From positions 3,206,506-3,270,505 of the forward strand of contig JACTAT010000002.1 in NCBI GenBank assembly GCA_014526335.1: DNA of 64,000 bases, given 5' to 3'. Each line of letters begins with the position of its first letter. Within the stretch, counting starts at the first letter, position 1. The position numbers were made by a program, and so were the translations under genes. This document shows, piece by piece, positions 33,301 to 43,541 of the stretch. The stretch is from Chrysaora quinquecirrha. Its lineage: Eukaryota > Cnidaria > Scyphozoa > Semaeostomeae > Pelagiidae. The notes beneath the pieces are model-generated. The model searched no databases, was not told the DNA's origin, and was given only the letters and a program-made list of their open reading frames with translations.

Positions 33301-34971
33301 CAAACAATCAGCTCACAGGTAAAAAGGCCGGAATTCCGCCAGGGAAAACAGTCGACTCAGCTGCCCAACCTTCCATTCTTGACAAATAAGTACCCTGCCT
33401 TGGTTGGTTATCATTCGTCCTAGAAAATTAGTCTTGGACTCAAGGCACGGAGTTTCACATCAGTTTCATAGCTACCTCAAATAAAGCAAATTGTTTACCT
33501 GCTGGCAGTACGGTTGCTTTGCAGTGATAGGGACTGACTCGAGTGCCTTTGTCCTTCGCATCATTTTTTCATCAAAAATGCATACGTTTGTGTACCTAAG
33601 GCCAAATACTTTATAAAGACAGTTAATATCCAGAATTTCAGGCCTTTTTCAATGAAACACTGAACACTGATTTATACCACAGAAAAGGGCCTTGTAGACG
33701 ATTAAGCAATCTTCTCTTTTAGCAAGTTATCAGTGAGTCTCTATTAGTTCCTTATTGAGTCACTCTAGCGAGCACTTTTCCAACAGCACAATTTATAATG
33801 TCGGTCTTCTCTCCTTTAGACAAGCCTGGTAATTGCCCAGCAATTCTACCATGCCGCGGGTGCGCCGGAAGGAAGAAATATGATCTCTGCCGAAAAGACT
33901 CTGATTGTAGTGGTCGTCAGAAATGCTGCAGACAGGCGCTTGGAAAACGCTGCAAGAATCCGTGTCCCTTAGGAAGTGCCGTGCATGCCCGGCTGGATAC
34001 AAGTATGGACGTGACAGACATGGCTGTAGAGGCTGTAACTGCGGTAAGTCATGCGTTTGCAGCAGATATCTCGTCTGAGTTCCTATAGATCTCAGTGCCA
34101 CTGAAATTCCTTCAAATTTCTTTTGACATTTTCAAATCATGATAATGTAAAGGGTTGAAAATGTTAGGCCGTGGTTAACAAGGTTAAATGTTTGGTCCTT
34201 TGAGAAAAAAATGACTAGCAAAGAAAGTCTTTGGATGCGAGGTCAGAAGTGAGGTTTCGCTGTAACTGTGTGTGAAGAGAATCGAGACACTCAGATTACT
34301 CCTTTATCTGAAACAGTTCCTAATATGGTGAATACGTTCGTTGAAATATACCCTAAAGGCTATATATCGACAAGACTTGTTTTGTTCCAGATTGTCGTTT
34401 TAGAATCGGCGCTCTTGATCTGTCTTTACTTCTGTTCCTTTGTTGTATGAACATTCTTGTTAGGGCCCCTTGAACCGTTGAACTTCAGACAAAAATACTC
34501 AAAGCTGCAAACCTTCCTCACTTGAGTACCAAATATACATCAATGATTGTTACTGTAACATTTTCCTGACTCTTCCTGGGCATTTGAATTGAATTTAAAA
34601 CGCTTTAGCCAAGTAGTTGCTTAAAAATGGAACTGGACCCATTGATTGAACTTGACAAAATTCGTTACCTGTTTACATTCTGTGCACGATAAGTATTCGC
34701 AAAGCTCATTACATGGATAACAAGCAGTCCATTAGATCTAACTCTTTTTTCCATTTACTTTACTATCATCGTTATTGTTATCAAATATTTTTATTTTCTA
34801 GTTTGTGCCACCAAGCCAGTGCAATGCTTTGCAAATCCATGTCTTGGTGCCAGTTGTTCGCGTTACCCTTACGCAAAATGTGTTCCCAACTATTGTGGAG
34901 GATGCAAGTACGATTTCTTCGTTGGCAGCCGAAAAGTTAACTGCGGAAGCTCAGGCACCAAAGGAAAATAA
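27354..34971 (+). CDS. Secreted multi-Kazal inhibitor with lustrin-type, WAP and antistasin-like domains (inhibitor gene 1)
   Basis: Ten exons: 27354-27389, 28031-28076, 28418-28561, 29104-29271, 30038-30175, 30828-30965, 32096-32233, 32884-33033, 33820-34043, 34802-34971; about 450 aa. A signal peptide spans exons 1-2. Then Kazal 1, a lustrin-type Cys-rich module (CYGLADPL...CCGRC...VCCP), Kazal 2-5, a WAP-like four-disulfide module (KPGNCP...[11 protein letters not shown]), an antistasin-like module ([11 protein letters not shown]...GCRGCNC) and a last Cys-rich exon ending at TAA. Kazal domains bind serine proteases through the P1 residue, second after Cys2: Thr, Lys, Lys, Lys, Glu here. 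Domain-border introns are phase 1. Exon 33820-34043 has WAP in one frame and antistasin in another: it is one base short (near 33970), which also breaks the phase to exon 10. Read as sequence error or recent damage. Exons 6 and 7 are near-identical. Confidence 0.88.
29690..29825. repeat. G-rich dispersed repeat (GGCTTAATAGAGA type)
   Basis: GGGGGCTTAGTAGAGAGG and GGGGGGCTTAATAGAGAG precede GGGGCTTTACGGTA. A relative lies at 53105-53180 and an inverted relative at 47905-47960 (TACCGTATTTCTTTGAATAA). These may be ends of one TE family; boundaries are not clear. Confidence 0.45.
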
Positions 34972-35190
34972 AGAGAATGATGTGACTATGCCTTTTTTCC
35001 ATATGCTTATTTGCTGTGATTACAATAAGATAAGTAGTATGTAGCTCAAATTCAATGGACAGTTTTTCGGTCTAGAATATCTAGACCAGCTGAACTTTTG
35101 TTTCTGCTTTCTACTTAATTAAAAATTGTAGCTTGCGGTTTTCATCAAAGATTCAAGAAATTAGATTTTCTTTAGCTCTCAGTATCAATC

Positions 35191-35196
35191 AATAAA
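35191..35196 (+). terminator. Polyadenylation signal AATAAA, inhibitor gene 1
   Basis: First canonical hexamer, about 220 bp after the stop at 34971. Confidence 0.5.
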
Positions 35197-35300
35197 ACAG
35201 TTTCCTACCAGTTTTTTACCATTCCGTGAGAGAACAAGGAGGGTGGCAGAGAAATACACCTCTCCCGATCTTTCCAACTCGCTGTTCTAGACTTGTCCCT

Positions 35301-35490
35301 ACCGAGACTACAGATTGTGAGGAGAGAAAGAAAGGTCCTTTCTGAAGGGAGGAAAAAAGTGATTGATCGATATTCGTGCATGCGTGCGCACGATAATTTT
35401 TCCGTGTGCAGGATAAATTTCAGTCAGCCGTACCGAGACTACAGATTGTGAAGAGAGAAAGAAAGGTCCTTTCTGAAGGGAGGAAAAAAG
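35301..35490. repeat. 60-bp direct repeat pair, 130-bp spacing
   Basis: 35301-35360 (TACCGAGACTACAGATTGTG...) recurs at 35431-35490 with a single difference (GAGGAG to GAAGAG). The 70 bp between is not repeated. The near identity points to a recent duplication. Confidence 0.9.
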
Positions 35491-35705
35491 CTTTAATGCC
35501 TTTTGAATTGGTAGGAAGAAATTATTCAGTCAAACAATTTATTTAAATCGCTAAAAAATAAAGAATCATTATCAGATGATGAAAGAGGAATTGATGAGGA
35601 AAGAGGAAGAAATTTCAAGAGTGGAGAAAATATCGAAACACATTCTGGGTGTTGGTGGCGTGGTCTGTATCAAAAGTTTATACTTTTTGTTAGTCACGAG
35701 CAGTT

Positions 35706-38700
35706 ATGGGATCTTGCAGTTTAATGGTGTTGTCTTTCTTGGTATGTATGAACTGCTTCTTTATTTTTATTCTTTGATGGTTGATTAGCCTACTTCAACT
35801 TCAATGTTTTTATATCGAAAACAATGATGACTGCCTTAAAAGTCGCCTGTTTTTAAAGCGTAGTGAAAGCCAAAGTAAGGAAACTCAATAATTCAGAACT
35901 GGGTTGGTTGGTTATCGAGCTTTTTTAATAAAAAACTCTCTTTTTAACACCTCTGCGATACGCTATGCTCAGCTTGTTTTACACAAGAAACCCAGACCCA
36001 GTGCTAAAAGTTTGTGATCCTGAAAGTTTCTTTTTAGTTATTTTTTTTTATTTTAACTGTACGCTACATGCTTTTTTATTCATTTATTTTTTTCAACTCA
36101 GTATCCTAAAGATACGATGTCTACAAAATTAGATACAATGTAATACAACAAAACGCTAGGAATATGTAAAGTTAAATTACTTGGAAAATTCTGACTAAAC
36201 AAACGAATCCACTTTATAAGGAACCTACAATGCCTGCCAAAAGTCCTTGGAACATCCCCGTAGTTTCACCAGAATAGGACTCCTCTTTCTTTTCTTGATG
36301 GGAGGCACAGAAAATCAGCCCCCTCCCCCCAAAACAATGTTGTTCTACTGGTGTACAGTGTGAGGTTTCATAAGAGTCATTGCGTGTTGTCGTGGGGTAT
36401 TCCAAGACTCAAAAGTGGTCCAAAAATAACTTTAAAAACTAGGCCTTGAGCTAGGTTCTTTATAAAAAAAGCCTGTATATCTCTTTTTGATAAGAGGTTT
36501 GTAAGTAAGGTTTCTTTGAGTACTTGAGTATTTTTTTTATTCAATCTCTCAGTCAATACGAAGAATCTCTCTGTAGTGAGAATTTTCTTAGTTTCTTATA
36601 GAATAAAAGTATTTGTTTTTTGTTTCACAGGTGATACTTGTAGCTGTCGATCTGACAACTTGTCGTTTTCCACGAGGCCCACGACCGGGAGGAGGTTTGT
36701 GCTTAGCAACTAAAAGCCAAGTCGCTAGATAATTCTGCCCCCCCCCCCCCTACCTTGTAGCCGGGATCATTCGTAGGAAAAGGATCCTAATTTAGCTGCT
36801 TTAGTTTTACGTGCGCGCAGAGAAACGGAGCAAGATGACATTTGAGAGACGATTTTCTCATCAACTGACTTTACACAGACTTCATACTGACTTCGTACTG
36901 ACTGACTACTTATTTACAGAGCATTTCCTCACGGTCACAGAAGTATGCAAGGGTATGGATTACTATACCCTGCTAATTTGAAAATATTGTTGTCTTTTCG
37001 TCTTTGTGGTGTCTCAATAGAGAAGGTTCACCTATTAGAAATTCGCGGACGTTTTCGATAACTTGAAAAAGTATTGTCAAGAAACAAACCTGCTTCAAGT
37101 CTGATAACCCGTCCCCTCCTTACCAAGTTGTTATTTTATAAAATGAGTGTATGTTGTGATCTTACTTAAACTGCAAAAATTCTGCAAGTTACGTTAATTC
37201 GAAAGTGCTCTTTTGCCCGTAGGCTGCAACCGGTTTTGTCCCACAAGATACGCTCCCATGTGTGGTACTGATGGAGTTACATACAGCAACCGATGCAAGT
37301 TAGACATCGCGAGGTGCAAAAGTGGTGTCAGATTGGCTTACAGAGGAGTGTGCATTAGTGAGTTGAGCTTTTTACTTCTATTTGTTGCTATTGTGTTTTT
37401 CCATTCCGGAGGAAACTTGACAGGACGAAATTTTGGTGCCACTTTCAGATATACCGACTTGCAAACAGGTAATAGGTCCACCTAGAAGGTATACCAACGT
37501 AAATTAATGTTTTATTAAAATATGAATGCAGCTGAATAAATTGGGATGTGAATTGTGACGGACATTTGTTTTTCCGCATGCTTTTTCCCCTTTTTCCCGT
37601 TCATTATGTTTGAAATAGACATTGGCAAAGAGTTGAGTCTTGTAACTCACACACTACTCTATCTGTTCTCATGAAAAGCCTTTTCAGATGTTTCTGACCA
37701 TTTTTTTGGTATGTTGTTCAATCTTAGGCCCTTGAAACGCCAAACGATCTAACATTGCTTTTTGTCATACACGCTTTTTTTTATAAGGAACCACTTTATA
37801 AGGAACTTGCATGTAGAAGGGCCGAAAATTTAATGAACTTATACTACTAAAGAGAAAATCATTAAGGAACTTTTCAATATTGAATGCTTTTATCACTGCA
37901 AATAATCAAAATTAGAAAGCCGGTTCCGTTCATTTGCAGTCGAAATTGTACGTTAAGCATGTATCCCATGTTTCTTTTTTAGTAGTCCCGAGCTTTGCTC
38001 ACATGCAAATGTCTCTCTTTTACTGTTAAGACAACTGTATGTGCAGTTAGAATTAAGGAACTATTAAGGAACTTTTGGAACTACAATTGCCTCAAAAGAG
38101 GCCCAAAAATAAGGAACTTTAAGAACTAGGCCGTGAGGTAGGTTCCTTATAAAAAAAGCGTGTATGTTTGAAATAGACATTGGCAAAGAGTTGAGTCTTG
38201 TAATCTGCACATTACTCTATCTTTTCTCATGAAAAGCCTTTCCAGAGGTTTCTGACCATTATTTTGGTATATTCTTCAATCTTAGGCCCTAGACAAGCCA
38301 AACGATCAAACATTTTTTTTCATGCGAGATGGTTTTTTGACTATCTGCAATTTGCTTTCCAGATAAACATGTCTGACCGTTAAGCAACGTCACATTACAT
38401 TGCTTCTCTTACATTTTTTGTCAAAAATCTTTTCCTTGTGGAAAGCAGAATGTTTTTTGAAGTTTTTCATAAATATTGCTAAAAGTTCTGCTTGTGGAAT
38501 AATGATTTATGATTAAACGGTCAAACATTGCATGTAAAGCATATCTTAATGTTTGACATACTAACAATGTTTTATCGTTTGGCCAGGGCCTTAATAACCC
38601 TATTAGCTAAACATTCGTGTTTTCATCATTTACAGCTGGCCCAAACCAAAACAACTGTGTTTGTACCCCTATTAGCTACATCATTTAATTCTTTTCATTG

Positions 38701-41700
38701 ACAGCTGGTGTTACTGGTCCAAGCCTAAACAACTGTATAAAGACTTGCAAAAAGACCTATTTACCCATGTGTGGTACTAATCGCCGTACCTATCGTAACA
38801 TGTGCTTGCTTGAAAAAGCTTCGTGCTGGGACGACAGCATCAGACTTGCCTACAAAGGAAGATGCATCAGAAGTAAGTTAAACTTTTCTGTATAAGAAGC
38901 CAGTTTATAAAGAAACAGATATCCAACCTCGTCCCCAGGGTGGATATCTTCTACCTGAAACTCCGCTGTCCATATTTGACCCTGGTATCAGTCTTGTCTA
39001 TTCACAATTTGATAGCCTGTTCAAAAATAGAAATTTTAACTTTACGTGACGTCACAGTTTGTACAAAATTTCACACCAAAAAAACGCAAACTAGGTGAAA
39101 ACTTGTATGAAAACCAAAAAAAGATGCTACATGCGATATTGTATCTTGCCTGACAGTCGTCAAAAAAATTATTTGCATTTATTTTCTAAAAACATCTGCA
39201 TTCGGAATCTACATCTTGTTTTGATGCCTCGACCAAAATTGCCAGTATTTTGGCAGGTTTTTGTGGCCGGTACCAGGGTCCAAGTTGATTTGACGTTTGA
39301 GATTCGTGAACATTCGATTTGGGGCCTGGGGACGAGGTTGAAAGATGTATAGAGACACTCAGAATTTAAGAAACTTCTTGCACTACATCAGCATAATTAA
39401 GAAACCTCAGAAATTCAAAGACCGTTTTTAAGCCGGAGAATAACGTTGTAAAGTAACAACAAAACTGCACTTATTTTTCAAAACTGCGACTTCTACCACT
39501 TCTACCCTCTGTATTCTCAGAGGCACATGAAACCCACCCTCCTGAACTAGCCCCTTTCGTAAAAGTCTTGGGACTATTAACTGGGCTACGACGTTTTCTC
39601 GTTTTTTGTTTGGTTACGTTAAGGCTATTACCTTTTCTTAAAAGTTAGTATTTGGAGTTACTGGAGGTCAAGCTTAAGAGTTTATGGCTTCTCTGAAGTT
39701 TCGCTACATGATTCTCTAATTTGCGTTCCCCTAATTTTATTTACCACTCTCCACAATGACTGATTCATTTAGAAAAACAACAACAGCATCATGCGAAGTA
39801 GTGGGACGTATGTCTACCTAATCCCTACACTCAACAACCTATTGATTTTGTTTTAGTTTGCCCTCGAGTATACTGTTTTCCATGCCCGTCTGGCCAACAT
39901 TACCTTTACTTTCATGGGTGCAAAACGTGCTACTGTTGTAAGTCGTATTCATTCGTTTGTACATATTTTTGACACTATCATTAGATCTTAGGCCCATGAT
40001 CTTTATTAGGCAAATTCATGGTCTTCAATAGGCAAAAGGTACAAAGTTAATGTTAGAGAACTAAGACTAAAACAAAACAGTTCAATTAATTAAATCGACG
40101 AAAGATAGATATTCGTCTAAACAAAATGAGACAACGATATCTGTTTTTCTCCCCATATGCCAATTCGCTTCGCACTCTCCCCTCTCCCCCCTTTTTGAAA
40201 CCCCTGCTCGTATTTCAATAGGACCCCCGCTTATTGAATTTAAGACGTTTTAGTACGTAAAATGTCATTAAAGGGCCCCTAAAGTCAAAAATTTTTATTT
40301 CTGATTATGATGGGAATGGACCTCCTGAAAAGGAATCTGTTATTATTTCTTTGATATCTAGCACCGTTTTGCTTATATAAGCATTTGTATTTCGAAAATT
40401 GAATTGAATTGTTATTTTCGGAAAATCCAGAATTGACGTCACACTGCCAGTCGGCAATCGCCAAATCTTCGGACAAAATTTTCGGTTAGGCAGCGAAAAC
40501 TGGACTTCACTTTGTCTTTGCAAAGATGGCGGATCGATCTGATCCGAGCAGCAGCGCCAGCAGTGATGAGGCCAGTTTTGTTTCCAGTGTGTACGTCGGG
40601 ATGTCTGATTTGGATTCAGAGGCTCAATCTATGGATTCTCAAGGCTCTCCAGATATTATAGTTGAAAATGGCAATGTCTTACCGTACCAGTTTGAACCTC
40701 AATATCTGGTAGAGCAATATTGGAAGAGTTGGACCTAGAGCTGGAGAATAGAGAAAGGGGAAACGAAAATGAAGACAGACTGCAAGATTTATCTTGGTGA
40801 GCTTTATTATCAATGACATATAAAATTCAATTAAAAAATACCAAACTTCTAAAGCTTTCAATTTCACATAGAATTAAAGCATTCATACCATTTTTGTTTT
40901 GCTGTATTTTGGCTTTGTAGAAGTTCACCATCATTGCTCAAGTGCTGAATGCACAGCCAAGAGCTCAGATATGGAATTCCTTGACCCAAAAGCAAGCGAG
41001 CCTTATGTCAATTTAAATTTACATGCAAAAATTATTATGTTACTAGCTTGTTGTCTGTACTTGTTATATTGGGTAGTTGAACACCATCATTGCTCTGACA
41101 CATGAGCTCAGGTGTGGAATTCCTCAGCCAGTTATGGCTCAGATTTACTGTTCTGATGTCCCTGTCCTTGTATGTCAGCTGTTATCAGTATAATAAATAT
41201 TATTAATCTAGATACATACAAAACAGATTAGTCAAATGTTCTCTGAAGGTCCTTGTTGCACTAACAGCATTATTCTAAAAAAGTTCAGAATGTGTCCCAT
41301 TTATAACTAATTAATACACTTTGATTAATTGGATTAATGGAAGATGAAATTAATCACTCAGAAATAATTTATCATAAATTTTGTCTCAAAGGTGCACCTG
41401 TGATCATTGCCAGATCATGCCAATGGCACATGAATGTATCTGCTGTGATGAAGTTGTGGAGGTGGCCAACAAGCTTGAGGAAGTTGCTGCAACCCATTCT
41501 GAAGAAAACCAGCCTTCGTGCATAACTGATACGGATGCTTTTCATGCTGTTTGTTTGAATAGATGGGTTCTTCAGACAGCATGGTTTCAGTATCGTACAC
41601 AGTACCAGCAGCACTACAACGGTCCAGAGCACAAACAGAACAGGCATGTAGCCTATCGTCAACTTGCCAGATGGTGTTGGGGCTTTCTTGGCAGGGAGGT

Positions 41701-43480
41701 GAGAGTAGTGCTTCCTGCTTGTGCTGTTTGCTGTATTCGGGCAAATTTTCCTCCACCTGGAAATGAAGAAGAGTTTGGGCAGCATGAATTTGTTGGTTAT
41801 CAAGATGTAAATTAGTTTGTAATATATGTATATAGTAGTTTTCATCCTTATTTTTCATACATGACCAGGTTATAATTTTTGCAAATTTTCACACAGAGGG
41901 TAACAAAATCATTAGATCAGTAAAGCATTTGCCAGGAAAAGAAAATGGTCAATAGCCTTCATTTTAATCATTTGTGGCAAAGCTTGTTGCTTAAAATGGT
42001 GTTGATTTGAAATCGCAAATTCAATTAAAAATTCAATTAGAAGTATAAAAAGTAGATAGGGAAGCACTTACATGCGAGGTCTCCTCTGCAGCATGTCTGG
42101 CCCTTTTCTGTCCGAGCCCAGAGCTACTAACAACAGTAGCAGGAGTAGCGTTGGGTAAAAGATGGAGTTTTGCAGCTGTACCATTTCTCCAAAGCTGATA
42201 GTTTCTGAAGCAGTTCTCTGTGAAGTGAGCACTGCAGATACGAGCATTACTGGTCCACTTTAGCTGGAAGCGTTCAACTCCAACGAAGTCAGCCCAGGCC
42301 GACCGAAGTGGTTCCTCACGAGGGAACTCGAACAACGCTACTTTATGTGGCAAAGAAACACTGCCACAGTCTTCCACGAAACACTTTCTTTCTTGGCATT
42401 TCGCAGTTTGGTGTTCAAAAAATAATAAAATAATATGATAAAGGAAAAAATCAAACAGTACGATTATTCTCACACTATAATTTGAGAGCAAAGCGAAAGC
42501 GTCTGACGACTAGTAGCAAGTACTCCCAAAAGACTGAAAACAGTATGCCACATGCGGTCTGTGCCTGTCTGTGCTTGTTTTCTCGGTTTCTGACCGATCA
42601 GGAATCGTCATGGCCGAGTTACGCGTTTTACTCACCGAAATGATAACAATAGACCCGTGTGACGTAACAATAGCCCCGTGTTACGTCACACGGGGCTTTT
42701 TTCCGAGAAAAATTTCTCGGATTTGGCCCGCCGAGTCCAACTTTGAGCGCTTATAACAGGCAGAAGAAGCAATATTTCTTAAAAAAAACTTCAGGATGGC
42801 TTTCAGGGCGTTATCCACTATCGAAATCTTAAAAAAAAATTTTTGACTTTAGGGGCCCTTTAAATTCAGCCATTCGTTTTAGCAATTACGTATTGATATT
42901 GTTTCAGCTCCTACCCGCCTTAACTTTTCTATAACTCTATACTCGAGAATAGTTCTTTTAGAATTTCTTCGACTGAAACTCCATCCCTACCGCTTATTTT
43001 AACCTTCCCCCCTGCTAATTAGCTCTACAATCCCTGCCAAAAATAGTTGGAACGGGGCAAAATTTCATAATTACAGCATAAGAAACTGAGTTATAAATGC
43101 TATCTCAATTTCATGGTCCTGTGTCTCCCCTCTTCCCCCTTCCCCCTGTACAATGTTGATTTTTGAAGACAAGACAGTGAGCTATGATATTGCAGCCACG
43201 TTTTTGCCAGCAGCAACAGAGTTTTAGAGTAAAGCAACATTGTATCAGGGGGAGGGGTAGTTGGAGCGGAGAAAGTATCGAAAATTAAGGTAGCGTTCCA
43301 ACTATTTTGGCAAGGATTGCAATTAGGTATCTTAGTCTTATCTATACCATTGGCATTAAATCTGTGATCTAGTAAGACTTCTTCCTATTTTGGTTCATAG
43401 TCATAAGCTGTATTTTGTAAATTCCTAAACTGGGGCATCTTTTTCTATTTGTAGCCCCTCGAGTCCCTAGAAGAGGATGA
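35706..43480 (+). CDS. Secreted two-Kazal plus antistasin-like inhibitor (inhibitor gene 2)
   Basis: Six exons: 35706-35741, 36631-36694, 37223-37357, 38705-38872, 39857-39937, 43455-43480; 169 aa, frame intact. Exons 1-2 give a hydrophobic signal peptide (MGSCSLMVLSFL + VILVAVDL). Then two Kazal domains (CNRFCPTRYAPMCGTDG..., P1 Thr; CIKTCKKTYLPMCGTN..., P1 Lys) and an antistasin-like module (CPRVYCFPCPSG...GCKTCYC), with the tail SPRVPRRG. Exon 1 is 36 nt as in genes 1 and 3, and the penultimate exon is 81 nt exactly as in gene 3, so these are paralogues. The last intron is 3.5 kb because a Kolobok-type transposon and a second MITE sit in it. A decoy acceptor at 38634-38635 would lead to a stop. 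The small first exon is a prediction supported by length, phase and hydrophobicity. Confidence 0.85.
36206..36475. mobile_element. Relic of the GGAACC MITE family
   Basis: CCACTTTATAAGGAACCTAC at the left, AGGTTCTTTATAAAAAAAGC at the right. The interior is diverged and includes a TGCCTGCCAAAAGTCCTTGG piece like the end of the 43028 MITE, so it may be composite. In inhibitor gene 2 intron 1. Confidence 0.5.
37608..38325. repeat. ~155-bp direct duplication with a MITE at the junction
   Basis: 37608-37768 and 38166-38325 share TGTTTGAAATAGACATTGGC, AAAGAGTTGAGTCTTGTAA, TTTCTGACCATT and TTCAATCTTAGGCCCT. Between them sits exactly one MITE (37770-38162). Both copies run into the left end of the Harbinger-type MITE; only the second copy has the whole element. 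Confidence 0.85.
37770..38162. mobile_element. MITE, GGAACC family, full copy
   Basis: Inverted ends CACGCTTTTTTTTATAAGGA / CCTTATAAAAAAAGCGTG with TA on both sides (37768-37769, 38163-38164). Opposite orientation to 9184-9589 and close in sequence to it. In inhibitor gene 2 intron 3. Confidence 0.88.
38285..38590. mobile_element. Harbinger-type MITE
   Basis: Ends GGCCCTAGACAAGCCAAACG and CGTTTGGCCAGGGCC are inverted, flanked by TTA (38282-38284, 38591-38593), the PIF/Harbinger target duplication. The interior has CAAACATT/AATGTTTG units as at 5087-5560 and 59765-60345. Confidence 0.75.
38591..38740 (+). repeat. Tandem duplication of splice acceptor and exon start
   Basis: CCCTATTAGCTAAACATTCG...CATTTACAGCTGGCCCAAACC and CCCTATTAGCTACATCATT...TTGACAGCTGGTGTTACTGG are diverged copies. 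Only the downstream acceptor (38703-38704) leads to an open Kazal exon; the upstream one meets TAA. Confidence 0.7.
40434..40441. promoter_or_regulatory. Palindromic CRE site upstream of the ballast-domain gene
   Basis: TGACGTCA, full CREB/ATF consensus, 85 bp before ATG 40526 and about 160 bp inside the element end. Promoter function is inferred. Confidence 0.45.
40526..41815 (+). pseudogene. P2X7 C-terminal (ballast)-like domain gene inside Kolobok element, one-base frameshift
   Basis: Exon 1 40526-40796 starts MADRSDPSSSASSDEAS and reaches YQFEP; the frame must then change by one base near 40720 to give the acidic ILEELDLELENRERGN run and the donor TG|gtgagc. Exon 2 41392-41815 encodes WCTCDHCQIMP, ECICCDE, CITDTDAF, CLNRWVLQTA, YRQLARWCWGFLG and VVLPACAVCCIR, ending in a Tyr/Gly-rich tail. 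This Cys-rich, zinc-binding fold is the ballast domain of the vertebrate P2X7 receptor; here there is no channel part, only a short acidic Ser-rich N terminus. Function of the stand-alone protein is unknown to me. Its place between the TIRs, converging with a THAP exon, makes it transposon cargo. The single-base gap may be a consensus error; otherwise the copy is dead. Confidence 0.8.
42072..42491 (-). CDS. THAP zinc-finger exon (transposase N terminus) inside Kolobok element
   Basis: Minus strand. The C2CH THAP signature is visible: CFVEDC, then ALFEFPREEPLRSAWADFVG, then W, then ARICSAHF, with an LHLLPNATPA end similar to the AVPTIF box. A basic stretch GQKRARHAAEE follows and a consensus donor (CAT|gtaagtgc) closes the exon at 42072. 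THAP domains bind transposon ends. No downstream DDE exon was found on this strand, so only the DNA-binding part is left. The true start is not resolved; a hydrophobic stretch precedes the THAP in the open frame and may be intron. Confidence 0.75.
42654..42694. promoter_or_regulatory. Inverted pair of CRE-like sites near the right end of the Kolobok element
   Basis: CCCGTGTGACGTAACA is inverted as TGTTACGTCACACGGG. TGACGTAA/TTACGTCA are CREB/ATF-like. Located upstream of the minus-strand THAP exon, about 165-205 bp from the right end, mirroring the CRE on the left. Confidence 0.5.
43028..43319. mobile_element. MITE with TGCCAAAAATAGTTGGAACG ends
   Basis: CAATCCCTGCCAAAAATAG at the left is inverted as CTATTTTGGCAAGGATTG at the right. 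About 290 bp, non-coding. The ends resemble Tc1/mariner-type MITEs, but the TA duplication is not clean. Confidence 0.65.
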
Positions 43481-43535
43481 TAATCACATCACAACTTTCC
43501 ACAATATTCCAGTGAAGGATTTTGGTGAATGTTTT

Positions 43536-43541
43536 AATAAA
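43536..43541 (+). terminator. Polyadenylation signal AATAAA, inhibitor gene 2
   Basis: Canonical hexamer 56 bp after the stop codon at 43478-43480. Confidence 0.7.

Larger units (their letters stand above)
34972..35705. other. Spacer between inhibitor genes 1 and 2
   Basis: Contains the poly(A) signal of gene 1 and a 60-bp direct repeat. No exon seen. Confidence 0.55.
40272..42859. mobile_element. Kolobok/T2-type DNA transposon with cargo genes
   Basis: Identical inverted repeats of about 26 bp begin AGGGCCCCTAAAGTC and are flanked by TTAA on both sides (40268-40271, 42860-42863). TTAA targets with a TTAAAGG junction are typical of Kolobok/T2 elements, and Kolobok transposases carry THAP domains. 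Inside are a P2X7-ballast-like gene on + and a THAP exon on -, converging. No DDE transposase core was found, so the copy is probably non-autonomous. It sits in the last intron of inhibitor gene 2 without breaking its exons. Confidence 0.82.

Noticed and set aside
33793..34101. Minus-strand open frame opposite WAP exon
   Set aside because: Shadow of the Cys-rich coding exon on the other strand; no homology.
40526..41815. A P2X receptor gene
   Set aside because: Only the C-terminal ballast-like domain is present; there are no transmembrane helices or extracellular ATP-binding part, and the gene lies inside a transposon.
41372..41858. Two minus-strand open frames opposite the ballast-like exon
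   Set aside because: Shadows of the plus-strand Cys-rich exon; both lack any recognisable motif.
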